Shown piece after piece: positions 1-8,597 of a DNA stretch of 33,117 nucleotides. Location of the stretch: the NCBI GenBank assembly GCA_948676835.1, contig CAPOZU010000018.1:1-33117 (forward strand). Direction: 5' to 3'. Each line of letters opens with the position of its first letter. Within the stretch, counting starts at the first letter, position 1. Made by a program: the position numbers and the translations under genes. The stretch comes from an uncultured Clostridia bacterium (GTDB lineage Bacteria > Bacillota > Clostridia > TANB77 > CAG-508). The notes beneath the pieces are model-generated. The model saw only the letters and a program-made list of their open reading frames with translations. It made no database searches and was not told where the DNA came from.

Positions 1-265
1 ATACACTGAGTCTAAAAAATATATAACTCTCTGGGAGCAACTTTTTGTTTAATATTAAATTTTTATATTCACGCAAATAACAATTTCTTTTATTTAATTT
101 GATAATTTAGCAAATAAAACGACTTGAAATTTAATATAAAATGTCGAAAAACACTAGAGACTGTTGGATTTGGTAGATGAGATTTCCTAGACAAAAGCTT
201 CCTCAAAGGGTAAAATTAATTTGTTCAAAAACACAAGATAAATTAAAATAATAGGAGGAAGAAAA

Positions 266-529
266 ATGGAAGTTTTAAAAATTTCATCAAAATCAAACCC
301 AAATTCAGTTGCAGGAGCAATAGCAGGGTTAGTAAAAGAATCTACAAGAGCAGAGATGCAAGCAATAGGAGCAGGAGCCCTAAATCAAGCAATAAAAGCA
401 GTGGCAATAGCAAGAGGATTTGTAGCACCAGCAGGCGTTGATTTAATATGCATACCAGCATTTGCAGAAGTTCAAGTAGAAGGAGAAGACAGAACAGGTA
501 TAAAATTAATTGTTGAGTCAAGAAAATAA
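266..529 (+). CDS. spoVS: Stage V sporulation protein S (SpoVS)
   Basis: Encodes an 87-residue protein matching SpoVS over its whole length. Visible family hallmarks are the N-terminal LKISSKSNPNSVAGAIAGL stretch, the IGAGALNQAIKAVAIARGF helix and the VDLICIPAF strand. SpoVS is a small Alba-like protein required for progression through sporulation (spore coat/stage V) in Bacillus and widely kept in Clostridia. The start is fixed by an AGGAGG ribosome-binding site 7 nt upstream of ATG. The gene stands alone and is closed by a strong hairpin terminator at 545-574. The 265 bases before it are AT-rich with no ORF; I did not find a convincing sigma-H or sigma-A promoter. Its presence implies an endospore-forming or recently sporulating lineage. 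Confidence 0.96.
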   Translation: MEVLKISSKSNPNSVAGAIAGLVKESTRAEMQAIGAGALNQAIKAVAIARGFVAPAGVDLICIPAFAEVQVEGEDRTGIKLIVESRK

Positions 530-544
530 TTATATATAGATATT

Positions 545-574
545 AAGAAGCATTAGAAATAATGCTTCTTTTTT
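545..574 (+). terminator. Rho-independent terminator of spoVS
   Basis: An 11-bp perfect stem (AAGAAGCATTA / TAATGCTTCTT) with a GAAA tetraloop, running directly into a T tract. Confidence 0.9.
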
Positions 575-652
575 ATAGAACAATTTATAAATAAGTATTG
601 AAAATGTAATAAAAATAATATATAGTATCACGTGTAGAAAGGTAAGAAAAAT

Positions 653-2221
653 ATGGGTGGTAATAATGTAATTAAATACATATTTTCTGTAGTTGTTGTG
701 ATTTTAATATTAGGAACTATGTATTTTATTGTGAAAAACAGATCAAAGAATGAAGACTATTCATTAGATCAAACATCAACAGTTAGTAATATACAAACTG
801 ATTTAAGATTTGCTATTGCAGAATATGATACAATAAATCCGTTACTTAGTAATAACAGAAATGTTCATGAGATTTCAAAAGTAATTTATGAACCTTTAGT
901 TACTTTAAATGAAAACTATAAAATGCAATATTGTTTAGCAGAAGAAATTGGAAAACAAGATGATGTAACATATGTTATAAAATTAAGAAAAGGTGTTTTA
1001 TGGCAAAATGGAAACAATTTTACAGCAAATGATGTTAGATTTACCATGGATATTATAAGAAGTGGTATTAATACAATGTACACTGATAATTTAAGATATG
1101 TAGCAGACTATGAAGTAGTAGATAGTACAACAATTAAAATCTATTTAACAGAGCCAATACCATTTTTTGAATATAATTTAACATTTCCAATAATGTGTGA
1201 AAGTTATTATGCAGAAGAAGCATTTGATAGTAAAGCTCCTATTGGAACAGGTCCATTTAAGATTTCTGATTTAAGCTCTAATGTTATCAAATTAGTTAAA
1301 AATAATACTTATTGGGATTCAAACAAAGAATTTATGGCAACAGAAATAAATATAAATTTATATGCTACAATTGGTGAAGTTTATTCAGCATTTAAAAATG
1401 GTGAAATAGATATACTAACAGTAAAAATTCCAGATGTAGAAAAATATATAGGATCATTAGGATATAACAAAATTGAGTATAAATCTAGAGAATATGATTT
1501 CCTTTCACTTAATACTACAAGTGAGATATTATCAGATCCTGCAGTTAGGAAAGCAATTAGTTTAATAATAGATAAAAATAACATTGTTGCATCTTGTTTA
1601 GGAAGTGGATATGTGTCTTCAAACTTCAGCTTAGATATGGGATTTTGGCTTTATACTAAAGATTTAAATGTTGGTGTAGATACAGAGCAAGCAAATAATT
1701 TACTAGCATCAAGTGGATGGCAACGTTCTAATAATGCGCTAATTAAAGATCATAAAAAACTTACTTTATCATTAGCTGTAAATACAAATAACGAACTAAG
1801 AGTTCGTGCTGCGGAAAATATAAAAGAACAATTAGAAAATTTTGGGATTCCAGTTACAATTCAATATTTATCTGCTGAAAGTTATGCAGATGCTATAAAT
1901 AATAGAAATTATGAAATGGTACTAACAGGAATAAGATTAGGATATTCTCCAAATTTAAATACATTTTTTGGAGATGGAAATATTGCAAATTATTATAATC
2001 CAGAAGTTGCAGAAATAATGAATATAGTATCAAATACAAACGATGATAATACTCTATATGAAAACTATAATAGATTATATGATATATATCTAGAAGAGGC
2101 ACCATATATAGGATTATACAGAGATACAAATGTAATTGTTTATCATCAAAGTTTAGTAGGAAATATAAAAGCAAATGAATTTAATATTTATCATAATATA
2201 GATAAATGGTACAGACAGTAA
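653..2221 (+). CDS. Membrane-anchored ABC-type oligopeptide-binding protein (SBP_bac_5 family)
   Basis: A 522-residue extracytoplasmic solute-binding protein of the peptide/nickel family 5. Family features are visible: the YEPLVTLNENYKMQYCLAEEI stretch (residues ~78-98), the KLRKGVLWQNGNNFTANDV segment (~110-128) and the PIGTGPFKI motif. The N terminus is a single hydrophobic segment (residues ~8-27) with no lipobox cysteine, so the protein is probably held by an uncleaved transmembrane helix instead of a lipid anchor. No permease or ATPase gene lies beside it; the neighbours are spoVS and recA, so it is an orphan receptor whose transporter, if any, is elsewhere. Substrate (peptide or other) cannot be read from sequence. 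Start chosen at the ATG behind GAAAGG. Confidence 0.9.
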   Translation: MGGNNVIKYIFSVVVVILILGTMYFIVKNRSKNEDYSLDQTSTVSNIQTDLRFAIAEYDTINPLLSNNRNVHEISKVIYEPLVTLNENYKMQYCLAEEIGKQDDVTYVIKLRKGVLWQNGNNFTANDVRFTMDIIRSGINTMYTDNLRYVADYEVVDSTTIKIYLTEPIPFFEYNLTFPIMCESYYAEEAFDSKAPIGTGPFKISDLSSNVIKLVKNNTYWDSNKEFMATEININLYATIGEVYSAFKNGEIDILTVKIPDVEKYIGSLGYNKIEYKSREYDFLSLNTTSEILSDPAVRKAISLIIDKNNIVASCLGSGYVSSNFSLDMGFWLYTKDLNVGVDTEQANNLLASSGWQRSNNALIKDHKKLTLSLAVNTNNELRVRAAENIKEQLENFGIPVTIQYLSAESYADAINNRNYEMVLTGIRLGYSPNLNTFFGDGNIANYYNPEVAEIMNIVSNTNDDNTLYENYNRLYDIYLEEAPYIGLYRDTNVIVYHQSLVGNIKANEFNIYHNIDKWYRQ

Positions 2222-2316
2222 ATACAAAAATATGTTTGCTTTTAGGTAACAAGAGAAAACAGGAAAATGTTTATATAACTGAATTTTAATAAAAAATAAT
2301 TTTTTTTTTAAAAGTA

Positions 2317-2344
2317 TTGACAAAAGAAAAATTAAGGATATAAT
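2317..2344 (+). promoter_or_regulatory. Sigma-A promoter of recA
   Basis: Perfect TTGACA (2317-2322) and TATAAT (2339-2344) boxes separated by 16 bp, 46 bp before the recA start. Confidence 0.85.
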
Positions 2345-2362
2345 AAGAACATAAGTTTTACG

Positions 2363-2376
2363 AACGAATATTTGTT
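2363..2376 (+). promoter_or_regulatory. Palindrome in the recA 5' leader, possible SOS-type operator
   Basis: AACGAATATTTGTT is an inverted repeat (AAC-N8-GTT, one mismatch per arm) lying between the recA promoter and the Shine-Dalgarno sequence, where a LexA operator would be expected. It does not fit the Firmicutes consensus GAAC-N4-GTTC, because its spacer is 8 nt. No lexA gene is in the window. Confidence 0.35.
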
Positions 2377-2389
2377 AGGAGGAAATATA

Positions 2390-3442
2390 ATGGGAGACAA
2401 TTCAGAAAAAAGAAAAGCATTAGATGCTGCAATGAGTCAAATAGAAAAACAATTTGGTAAAGGTTCTGTTATGAAATTAGGAGATTACAAATCTATGGAA
2501 ATCGAAGCAATTTCAACAGGTGCTTTAAATTTAGATATAGCCTTAGGAATAGGTGGTATTCCAAGAGGAAGAATTATAGAAATATATGGTCCAGAATCAT
2601 CTGGTAAAACAACACTTGCATTACATGCTGTTGCAGAAGCTCAAAAGAAAGGTGGAGAAGCAGCGTTTATAGATGCAGAGCATGCACTAGATCCATCATA
2701 TGCTAAAAAAATTGGTGTAGATATAGATAACTTAATAGTATCTCAACCAGATACAGGAGAACAAGCATTAGAAATAGCAGAAGCTCTAATTAGAAGTGGA
2801 GCTATAGATATAGTTGTTGTAGACTCTGTTGCTGCATTAGTACCTAAAGCCGAAATAGACGGAGATATGGGGGATGCTCATGTTGGACTTCAAGCGAGAT
2901 TAATGTCACAAGCATTAAGAAAGTTAGCTGGAACAATTAATAAAACAAATGCAACAATTATATTTATTAACCAATTAAGAGAAAAAGTGGGTGTAATGTT
3001 TGGAAATCCAGAAACAACTGCTGGTGGTAGAGCATTAAAATATTATGCATCAGTAAGAATGGATATTAGAAGAATAGAAGCTATAAAACAAGATGGAGAA
3101 GTAGTAGGAAATAGAACAAGAGTAAAAGTTGTTAAAAACAAAGTTGCTCCACCATTTAGAGAAGCAGAATTTGATATAGTATATGGAAAAGGTATATCAA
3201 AAGAAGGTAGTGTATTAGATTTAGCTGTAGATTTAGATATAATTGAAAAAAGCGGTTCTTGGTTTAGCTATAATGGAGAAAAAATTGGACAAGGTCGTGA
3301 AAATGTAAAAAAACAATTAGCTGAGAATCCTAAATTTATGGCTGAAGTAGAAAAGAAAGTTAGAGATAATTTTAACAAAGCATTTGAAAATGCATTAGTT
3401 GAAGAAGAAAAAGAAGAAGAGGAAGATTTTGAAGAAGAGTAA
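2390..3442 (+). CDS. recA: Recombinase RecA
   Basis: A 350-residue RecA, the ATP-dependent strand-exchange protein of homologous recombination and SOS signalling. The Walker A motif GPESSGKT is at residues 67-74, Walker B is in AIDIVVVDSVAAL, and the L2 loop is within VGVMFGNPETTAGGRALKYY. The C terminus is the usual acidic tail (EEEKEEEEDFEEE). The true start is the ATG at 2390, 7 nt after AGGAGG; an in-frame TTG at 2372 lies upstream of that ribosome-binding site and would be a wrong call. recX and scpA follow on the same strand, a common grouping because RecX tunes RecA filaments. It has its own consensus promoter. Confidence 0.99.
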   Translation: MGDNSEKRKALDAAMSQIEKQFGKGSVMKLGDYKSMEIEAISTGALNLDIALGIGGIPRGRIIEIYGPESSGKTTLALHAVAEAQKKGGEAAFIDAEHALDPSYAKKIGVDIDNLIVSQPDTGEQALEIAEALIRSGAIDIVVVDSVAALVPKAEIDGDMGDAHVGLQARLMSQALRKLAGTINKTNATIIFINQLREKVGVMFGNPETTAGGRALKYYASVRMDIRRIEAIKQDGEVVGNRTRVKVVKNKVAPPFREAEFDIVYGKGISKEGSVLDLAVDLDIIEKSGSWFSYNGEKIGQGRENVKKQLAENPKFMAEVEKKVRDNFNKAFENALVEEEKEEEEDFEEE

Positions 3443-3481
3443 TAATTGAGATTTTCTAATTTAATTATAGTTTAACATAAT

Positions 3482-3513
3482 AATATTAGGTGGCGATTAA
3501 GTCACCTAATATT
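3482..3513 (+). terminator. Hairpin between recA and recX, partial terminator
   Basis: An 11-bp perfect stem AATATTAGGTG / CACCTAATATT with a 10-nt loop, followed by GTTATAT and not by a run of T. It is better read as a weak or partial terminator, or as a transcript-stabilising hairpin, that would lower recX relative to recA. Confidence 0.5.
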
Positions 3514-3566
3514 GTTATATCAGGAAAGAAATATTGTTAAAGACATATACATAGTGGAGGTAGTTT

Positions 3567-4043
3567 ATGGAATATATGAGCAAAGAAAAATTTGAACAGG
3601 CTGAGATAGTAGAAAAGTTCAAAAATAAAATGCTTAAATATATAGTATATAAAAAAAGAACAGAAGCTGAAATAAGACAAAAGTTTTCAGAAGAAAACGA
3701 AAATATGGTAGATGAGGCAATAGAATATTTTAAAGAGTTAAATTATATAAATGATGAAGTGTATGTTGAAAGAGCTATTAATGAATTTAAAGCATTAAAA
3801 AACATGTCGATTAAAGAAGTTGAATATAAATTAGTACAAAAGGGTGTAAGAAAGAAAATTATAGATGACTATATTTGCAAAAACAAAGAAACTATGTTAG
3901 AATATGAAATATCATCCGCTAAATCAATAATACTAAAAAAGCAAGGTAAATTAGAGGAAAAAGATATAAAGGATTATTTATATAAAAAAGGTTATATGAC
4001 TGATAGTATAAATATAGCATTTGATGATTTAAACGAAAATTAA
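3567..4043 (+). CDS. recX: Regulatory protein RecX
   Basis: A 158-residue protein made of RecX-type three-helix repeats: the segment KNKMLKYIVYKKRTEAEIRQKF is the conserved start of the family, followed by EAIEYFKELNYINDEVYVERAI and the YKLVQKGVRKKIIDDY repeat. RecX binds inside the RecA filament groove and inhibits or modulates recombination. Immediately downstream of recA and 12 nt upstream of scpA, so probably co-transcribed. A GGAGG sequence precedes the ATG at 3567; an in-frame ATG three codons later is also possible. Identification is from family pattern and context; RecX proteins are poorly conserved in sequence. Confidence 0.9.
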   Translation: MEYMSKEKFEQAEIVEKFKNKMLKYIVYKKRTEAEIRQKFSEENENMVDEAIEYFKELNYINDEVYVERAINEFKALKNMSIKEVEYKLVQKGVRKKIIDDYICKNKETMLEYEISSAKSIILKKQGKLEEKDIKDYLYKKGYMTDSINIAFDDLNEN

Positions 4044-4055
4044 AGTAGGTAGGAA

Positions 4056-4868
4056 ATGAATAACAAAATAATATCACTTGAGTCAAAAAAATATGAGTTA
4101 AAATTAAATAACTTTGAAGGTCCATTGGATTTATTATGCTATTTAATAGATAAAAACAAAATGGATATATATAAAGTAAATATATCTGAAATAACAGATC
4201 AATATATTAAATATTTAAAAGAACAAGAAAATATGAATCTCGAGATTGCCAGTGAGTTTTTAGTTATGGCATCTACTTTATTATTAATAAAATCGAAGCA
4301 ATTATTGCCAAAAGAAGTTGAAGATGAAGCAGAGCTAACAGAAGAAGAACTATTAAGAAGAATTATAGAATATAAAAAATACAAAGAAATTACTAAAACT
4401 TTTAAAGAAAAAATAATGGTATTTTCTAAAAGACTATATAAATTACCAGATAAAGTTGAACTTCCAAAACAAGAACTAGAAAAAGAATTTACTAGTGAAG
4501 ATATTATAAATAGATATAAAAATCTTGTTGAAAGAAATGAAAACAAAAAAAATGAAAATGCAATCAATATCGAAAAAATAGCTGTATATGATACATTTTC
4601 TGTGTCAGATAAGGTGAAGGATATATTTAGAGAATTAGTAAAAAGACCCAAGTTTATATTTGGAAAATTATTTTCTTTATCAGAAAAGCCAAAAGCAGAA
4701 GTTGTTACAGCCTTTTCTGGAGTTTTAGAATTAAGTAGAAGAAGTAAAATAAATGCATATCAAGAAGAAATTTTTGGAGATATAGTTATTTCGAAAAGAA
4801 AAAAAGAAAATATGCAAAATCAGGAAAATAATGAAGAATCAAATATTGAAACAAGTTCATTAGTATAA
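4056..4868 (+). CDS. scpA: Segregation and condensation protein A (ScpA)
   Basis: A 270-residue ScpA, the kleisin subunit of the bacterial SMC-ScpA-ScpB condensin. The N-terminal block LNNFEGPLDLLCYLIDK and the following helix with NLEIASEFLVMASTLLLIKS are diagnostic. The C-terminal winged-helix part that docks on the SMC head includes FGKLFSLSEKPKAEVVTAF. The middle is lysine/glutamate-rich, as in other clostridial ScpA. The start sits 12 nt after recX with a GGTAGG-type ribosome-binding site. scpB is not beside it, which is unusual since the two are often adjacent. A bidirectional terminator follows. Confidence 0.96.
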   Translation: MNNKIISLESKKYELKLNNFEGPLDLLCYLIDKNKMDIYKVNISEITDQYIKYLKEQENMNLEIASEFLVMASTLLLIKSKQLLPKEVEDEAELTEEELLRRIIEYKKYKEITKTFKEKIMVFSKRLYKLPDKVELPKQELEKEFTSEDIINRYKNLVERNENKKNENAINIEKIAVYDTFSVSDKVKDIFRELVKRPKFIFGKLFSLSEKPKAEVVTAFSGVLELSRRSKINAYQEEIFGDIVISKRKKENMQNQENNEESNIETSSLV

Positions 4869-4869
4869 A

Positions 4870-4900
4870 AAAACACAAAATTTATTATTTTGTGTTTTTT
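4870..4900. terminator. Bidirectional terminator between scpA and the convergent peptidase gene
   Basis: A 12-bp stem AAAACACAAAAT / ATTTTGTGTTTT with A and T tracts on both sides, so it works from either strand. A second imperfect hairpin (4905-4914 with 4926-4934) lies just downstream. Confidence 0.85.
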
Positions 4901-4942
4901 GTTAGCCAAAAATAATTTAGTATGGTATTTTGGCAAGTATAT

Positions 4943-5692
4943 TTAAGGAGTACTTTCTATATATAAAATTTTTGCTATGTATGGTACAACATCACTAAAT
5001 TTATACCAACCAGAGCTTTTAGAATCATTTTTTAAACCATTTGGATTAGAAATATAAACCATATTTTCACCATCAGTTGCGAGTAATACCATATAGTGAG
5101 ATTTTGTTGTCCATCTATTTTTTGAATTTTCATCCCAAACACATATAATAATAGGTCTTCCTGTTTCCAAATGCTGTTTTATATTTTTTTCAGAACGATT
5201 AATACTATCATAATAAAAATCAGAATTTTCTATACCAAAATTTTCGAGCTCGTGAGAAAGTCTATCATAGTTTAATTTTGGATAGTATTTATTTCTTAAA
5301 TCTTCTGGAGTATAATTTTTATTATATCCGCTTAAAATAATAGAAAGAGAAGTTATTCCACAACCATTTTCTTCCATTGTTCCTCCCCAATAAGAGTTCT
5401 TACTCCATGAACTGTTACCATTTTGTTTATATTCTAAATATTTTATATTTGTATTAGTTGTAAATGTTGTAAAATAACCATCTTTATCCGAAATCTTTTC
5501 TTGTCCAATACCAAGATAATTTGGATTGGTATCTTGTTTTATTATTTTATAATCTGAACTAATAAAAATATTTTGTAAAAATCGATTAATTTTTTTACTG
5601 TATTTATTATATAAATTAAACATTAAAAATATTAAAATAATTAATAGAAATATTTTTTTAAAATTTAATTTTCTTTTCTTTTGCTTTCTCAA
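4943..5692 (-). CDS. Secreted or membrane-anchored C39-like cysteine peptidase domain protein
   Basis: A 249-residue protein with a lysine-rich N terminus and one hydrophobic helix (residues ~14-28), then an extracytoplasmic papain-fold domain of the peptidase C39-like type. Candidate catalytic residues are Cys111 in EENGCGITSLSIILSGY, His199 in KSHYMVLLA and Asn216 in ISNPNG. The same order of motifs occurs in bacteriocin-processing C39 domains and in stand-alone secreted relatives. No ABC transporter or bacteriocin precursor is nearby, so a cell-wall or surface-protein role is more likely than bacteriocin maturation; that is inference. The gene runs opposite to its neighbours, converging with scpA and diverging from the gene at 5872. 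Confidence 0.8.
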   Translation of the reverse strand: MRKQKKRKLNFKKIFLLIILIFLMFNLYNKYSKKINRFLQNIFISSDYKIIKQDTNPNYLGIGQEKISDKDGYFTTFTTNTNIKYLEYKQNGNSSWSKNSYWGGTMEENGCGITSLSIILSGYNKNYTPEDLRNKYYPKLNYDRLSHELENFGIENSDFYYDSINRSEKNIKQHLETGRPIIICVWDENSKNRWTTKSHYMVLLATDGENMVYISNPNGLKNDSKSSGWYKFSDVVPYIAKILYIESTP

Positions 5693-5871
5693 AAAATTTC
5701 CTCCAATATTTTTTTATGAATTACAATTTTATTCTACATAAAACATATTAATATTTATTTAACAAAATATTAAGTTTTTCTTAAATTAGTTAATATTAAA
5801 ATCTCTTTACTTTTAATTGCTTAATAAATATAATGTAAATAATATTTCATTAAATAAATATAGGAGATTAT

Positions 5872-7191
5872 ATGAAAGAAAAAATAAATGAAGTTTTAGA
5901 AAAATTAAAAGAAATTAAATATGGATGGATAGATAATTCTGGAATAGTGCATAAAAAGGCTGGTAGAAATTTCTTTATAAATAATTATAGATTGCAAACA
6001 ATAGAAGAAACTATAGAATATAAAGTTGGAACTTGTTGGGAACAAGTAGAACTTGCAAGATATTATTTAGAAAAAGAAGATATTCCAGTCCAAACGTATC
6101 TTATTTTATATAATCAAGAAAATAAAATTGCTAGACATTCGATTCTTATTGCAGAAAATTTTGGAGAATTTTGCTTAGTAGAAAATTCTTGGAAAATAGA
6201 AGATGATATATATACTGCTGAAAGAGTAGAAGATATATTAGTTAAAATAATTGATTTATTTCCTCAAATGTATAAAATTTATGATTTTGATATGTCTAAA
6301 ATAGAAATATATAAATACGATAAACCAGAGTCAAAGCTGAATTATAATGAATTTACAGAGTATTGTAAAAATCAAGAAAGAATTTTACTAGATAAATATT
6401 TTCTAGAAAAATTAAATGAATTTTATATTTATGCAAATAAAGGACTCTATATAGATGAAATAATCGAAAAGCCATTATATAAATTGGCACATAGTTATTT
6501 TGTTAAAGATTATGATTGTAATTATGTAATAGATATAGAAGGCAGAGAAAATTTTTCTGAAATTGAAAAAGATGTAGAATTAGACATGAAAAGAATTGAT
6601 GCTGAAGCATGTTATATAGTAACACCAATATCAAATATATATTCCAAAAGGGACATTATTTTTAACCCTAATAACTATAAACAAGTAAGTAAAGAAGTGT
6701 GGCAAATTTTTGAAGACTTTAATAACATAGAAAATATAGAATCAAAATGCAATCTAGATGTTAAATTAGAAAAAACAACTAATATGAAATTGTTAGCTGA
6801 GATTAATGAAAAAGCATTTAATACTGATGACCCAGAAGACCCATATAGAAATTTAGATCCAGGTTATAATCAAATATATGAAAATTATAAAGGCACTACA
6901 AATAAATATAAAAGAGATTTTTATTTTATAAAAGTAGAAGAAAAAATTGTTGGTATTACAATGGGAGTATATGATGATAGAATATATGGAATATATGGAT
7001 TAGCTGTTTTAAAAGAATATAGAGGAAAAGGGATTGGTACAGAAGTTTTAAAGCAGCAGTTGAAGATTTGTAATAAAAAAAATAAAAAAATGGCTTTCCT
7101 TCAAACAGAAGAAGGATATTATCCAGCTAAATTATATAGAAAAATAGGATTTAAAGATGTATGTATTGCATACTACTATGTAAAAAAATAA
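5872..7191 (+). CDS. Transglutaminase-like / GNAT acetyltransferase fusion protein
   Basis: A 439-residue cytoplasmic protein with two enzymatic folds. The N-terminal part (~35-130) has a transglutaminase-like pattern with Cys55 in VGTCWEQVELARYYL, His89 in ARHSILIAE and the acidic/amide residue of LVENSW. The C-terminal part (~310-439) is a GNAT domain: strand YFIKVEEKIVGITMGVYD, acetyl-CoA loop EYRGKGIGTEVL and terminal YRKIGFKDV. The middle is unassigned. The transglutaminase-like half may be a hydrolase or an inactive fold. The combination suggests modification of an amine-bearing small molecule or peptide, but no substrate is visible. Preceded by a 180-bp divergent intergenic region and TAGGAGA ribosome-binding site; followed by a repeat-derived terminator. 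Confidence 0.75.
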   Translation: MKEKINEVLEKLKEIKYGWIDNSGIVHKKAGRNFFINNYRLQTIEETIEYKVGTCWEQVELARYYLEKEDIPVQTYLILYNQENKIARHSILIAENFGEFCLVENSWKIEDDIYTAERVEDILVKIIDLFPQMYKIYDFDMSKIEIYKYDKPESKLNYNEFTEYCKNQERILLDKYFLEKLNEFYIYANKGLYIDEIIEKPLYKLAHSYFVKDYDCNYVIDIEGRENFSEIEKDVELDMKRIDAEACYIVTPISNIYSKRDIIFNPNNYKQVSKEVWQIFEDFNNIENIESKCNLDVKLEKTTNMKLLAEINEKAFNTDDPEDPYRNLDPGYNQIYENYKGTTNKYKRDFYFIKVEEKIVGITMGVYDDRIYGIYGLAVLKEYRGKGIGTEVLKQQLKICNKKNKKMAFLQTEEGYYPAKLYRKIGFKDVCIAYYYVKK

Positions 7192-7318
7192 ATTATTAAG
7201 TATTGAAACTTAAAGTAAAACTTTAACAGAAAATAAATGACCTTAATAATTTATTTCATAAATTATTAAGTACTGAAACTGTAACAAGTAAAACTTTAAC
7301 AGTTTCAGTATTTTTTTC
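7191..7318 (+). repeat. Dispersed intergenic repeat, copy 1, ending in a terminator
   Basis: Two related units (7191-7229 and 7260-7301) share AAATTATTAAGTAYTGAAAC and AAGTAAAACTTTAACAG. The second forms a stem CTGAAACTGT / ACAGTTTCAG followed by a T7 tract, making it the terminator of the preceding gene. Almost the same stem recurs at 8518-8551, downstream of the next gene. Confidence 0.75.
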
Positions 7319-7381
7319 CGAATAATTAATACAAAAAATTCACATTATAAAAATATAGAACAAAAAAGGAGGAATTTAGAG

Positions 7382-8425
7382 ATGAAAAAAATAATTAGTT
7401 CTATTATTTTATTAATGATAGTTTTTATAATTATGTTTTCGGTAAATAGTTATGCAGTTTTATTAGATAGAGTCGATGTACAAGTAGATAAAACAACTGT
7501 AAGACCAGGAGAAAATGTAACAGTAAATATTAATTTTGGAGAAAACTTAGGTGCATATACTGCAAATATTTCTTATGATAATAAACTTTTTGAATATGTA
7601 AGCACAGATGGAGGAACAGCAAATAATCAGACAGATAAAGTAAAAGTTGTTTATTTTGATCAAACAGGTGGAGAAAATCCAAGAAGCAGTATGAGTGTTA
7701 CATTTAAAGCTAAAGATGATATAACAACATCAAATCCTACTGAATTTACAGTAACTCTAGAGGGAATGGCAAATAACGATGCATCTATAACTTTTGATGA
7801 TATAACAACACCAATTATTAAAAATGTAGTTGTGGAACCTGAGTTTTTAGAATATTTACTAAAATTAGAATATACAGGAGATGTTATAGAAAATGAAGCA
7901 AAGGATATGAAAATTTCATATTCATCTAGCAGTGGACGCTATTTTTCAAAAGCAAGATTAGTAGCAAGTGCAACAACACCAGATGGAGCAAGTGTACAAC
8001 TAATAGGAATAGATAGTGAAAGTTTAAAACATGATATTATTCAAAGTGGGTGGGGAGATCCTCAAGGTTATGAAATAGGTGGAAAGGATTTTGCACAAGT
8101 TTTAGATGTTCAAGGTACTTTTTCTAAAAAAGGTGCTTATACTATTACATTAAAATTGATAGATAGAGAAAATTCAGATGCAATAATTGCTGAAAATACA
8201 GTTAATGTGACTGTTTCTGAAAAAGAAGGACAAGTTCAAAAGCCAGAAGAAAATGTTGGGGCATTAACTCCAGAAAATACTAAACCTCAAGAGCAAACAC
8301 CAGAGATTCAAGATACAACAAAACAGCCAAACAAATTACCAAAAACTGGCACTAATATTTACATTCCATTAGGAATGATTTTATTTAGTTTAGTTGGGGC
8401 TGTTATAGTTAATAATAAAAAGTAA
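7382..8425 (+). CDS. Cohesin-domain cell-wall protein with LPKTG sorting signal
   Basis: A 347-residue exported protein. Residues 1-25 are a signal peptide (cleavage after NSYA). Residues ~28-150 match a type I cohesin fold: VDVQVDKTTVRPGENVTVNINF, then AANISYD-like strand (YTANISYDNKLFEYVS) and a final beta strand around residue 145. Residues ~155-280 form a second beta-rich domain of unknown type. A Pro/Glu/Gln-rich linker leads to LPKTG (319-323), a hydrophobic helix and NNKK, the standard sortase sorting signal. The next gene is a sortase and the one after carries a dockerin, so this is likely the wall-bound receptor for dockerin-bearing enzymes. Cohesin assignment is from pattern only. 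Confidence 0.8.
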   Translation: MKKIISSIILLMIVFIIMFSVNSYAVLLDRVDVQVDKTTVRPGENVTVNINFGENLGAYTANISYDNKLFEYVSTDGGTANNQTDKVKVVYFDQTGGENPRSSMSVTFKAKDDITTSNPTEFTVTLEGMANNDASITFDDITTPIIKNVVVEPEFLEYLLKLEYTGDVIENEAKDMKISYSSSSGRYFSKARLVASATTPDGASVQLIGIDSESLKHDIIQSGWGDPQGYEIGGKDFAQVLDVQGTFSKKGAYTITLKLIDRENSDAIIAENTVNVTVSEKEGQVQKPEENVGALTPENTKPQEQTPEIQDTTKQPNKLPKTGTNIYIPLGMILFSLVGAVIVNNKK

Positions 8426-8445
8426 AAAATGCTTAGCATTGAAGC

Positions 8446-8572
8446 CGCAACAATATGAAACTTTGATTCTTGAAGTACTGGACCTGTAACAATATGAAAC
8501 TTCGATTCTCGAAGTACTGAAACTGTAACAAGTAAACTTTAACAGTTTCAGCAATAGGTCCAGCATACATAT
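8446..8572 (+). repeat. Structured intergenic repeat, copy 2, with nested hairpins
   Basis: Two tandem ~39-bp units differ by changes that keep a small hairpin paired: ACTTTGA/TTGAAGT in the first and ACTTCGA/TCGAAGT in the second, both with loop TTC. The second unit leads to the stem CTGAAACTGT / ACAGTTTCAG seen also at 7280-7310. An outer stem CTGGACC (8482-8488) / GGTCCAG (near 8560) can enclose both. There is no T tract, so this copy is not a standard terminator. It lies in the cohesin-sortase intergenic space and would be part of a readthrough transcript. Confidence 0.7.
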
Positions 8573-8597
8573 AATAATCTATAGAAAGGCAAGAACG

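Noticed and set aside
1..265. Remnant of an upstream gene at the window start
   Set aside because: No open frame or recognisable RNA was found; it appears to be ordinary AT-rich intergenic sequence.
2372..2389. Upstream TTG start for recA
   Set aside because: It lies ahead of the AGGAGG that serves the ATG at 2390 and adds non-family residues.
4943..5692. Bacteriocin-processing transporter
   Set aside because: Only the C39-like domain is present; no transmembrane domain set, ATPase or precursor gene nearby.
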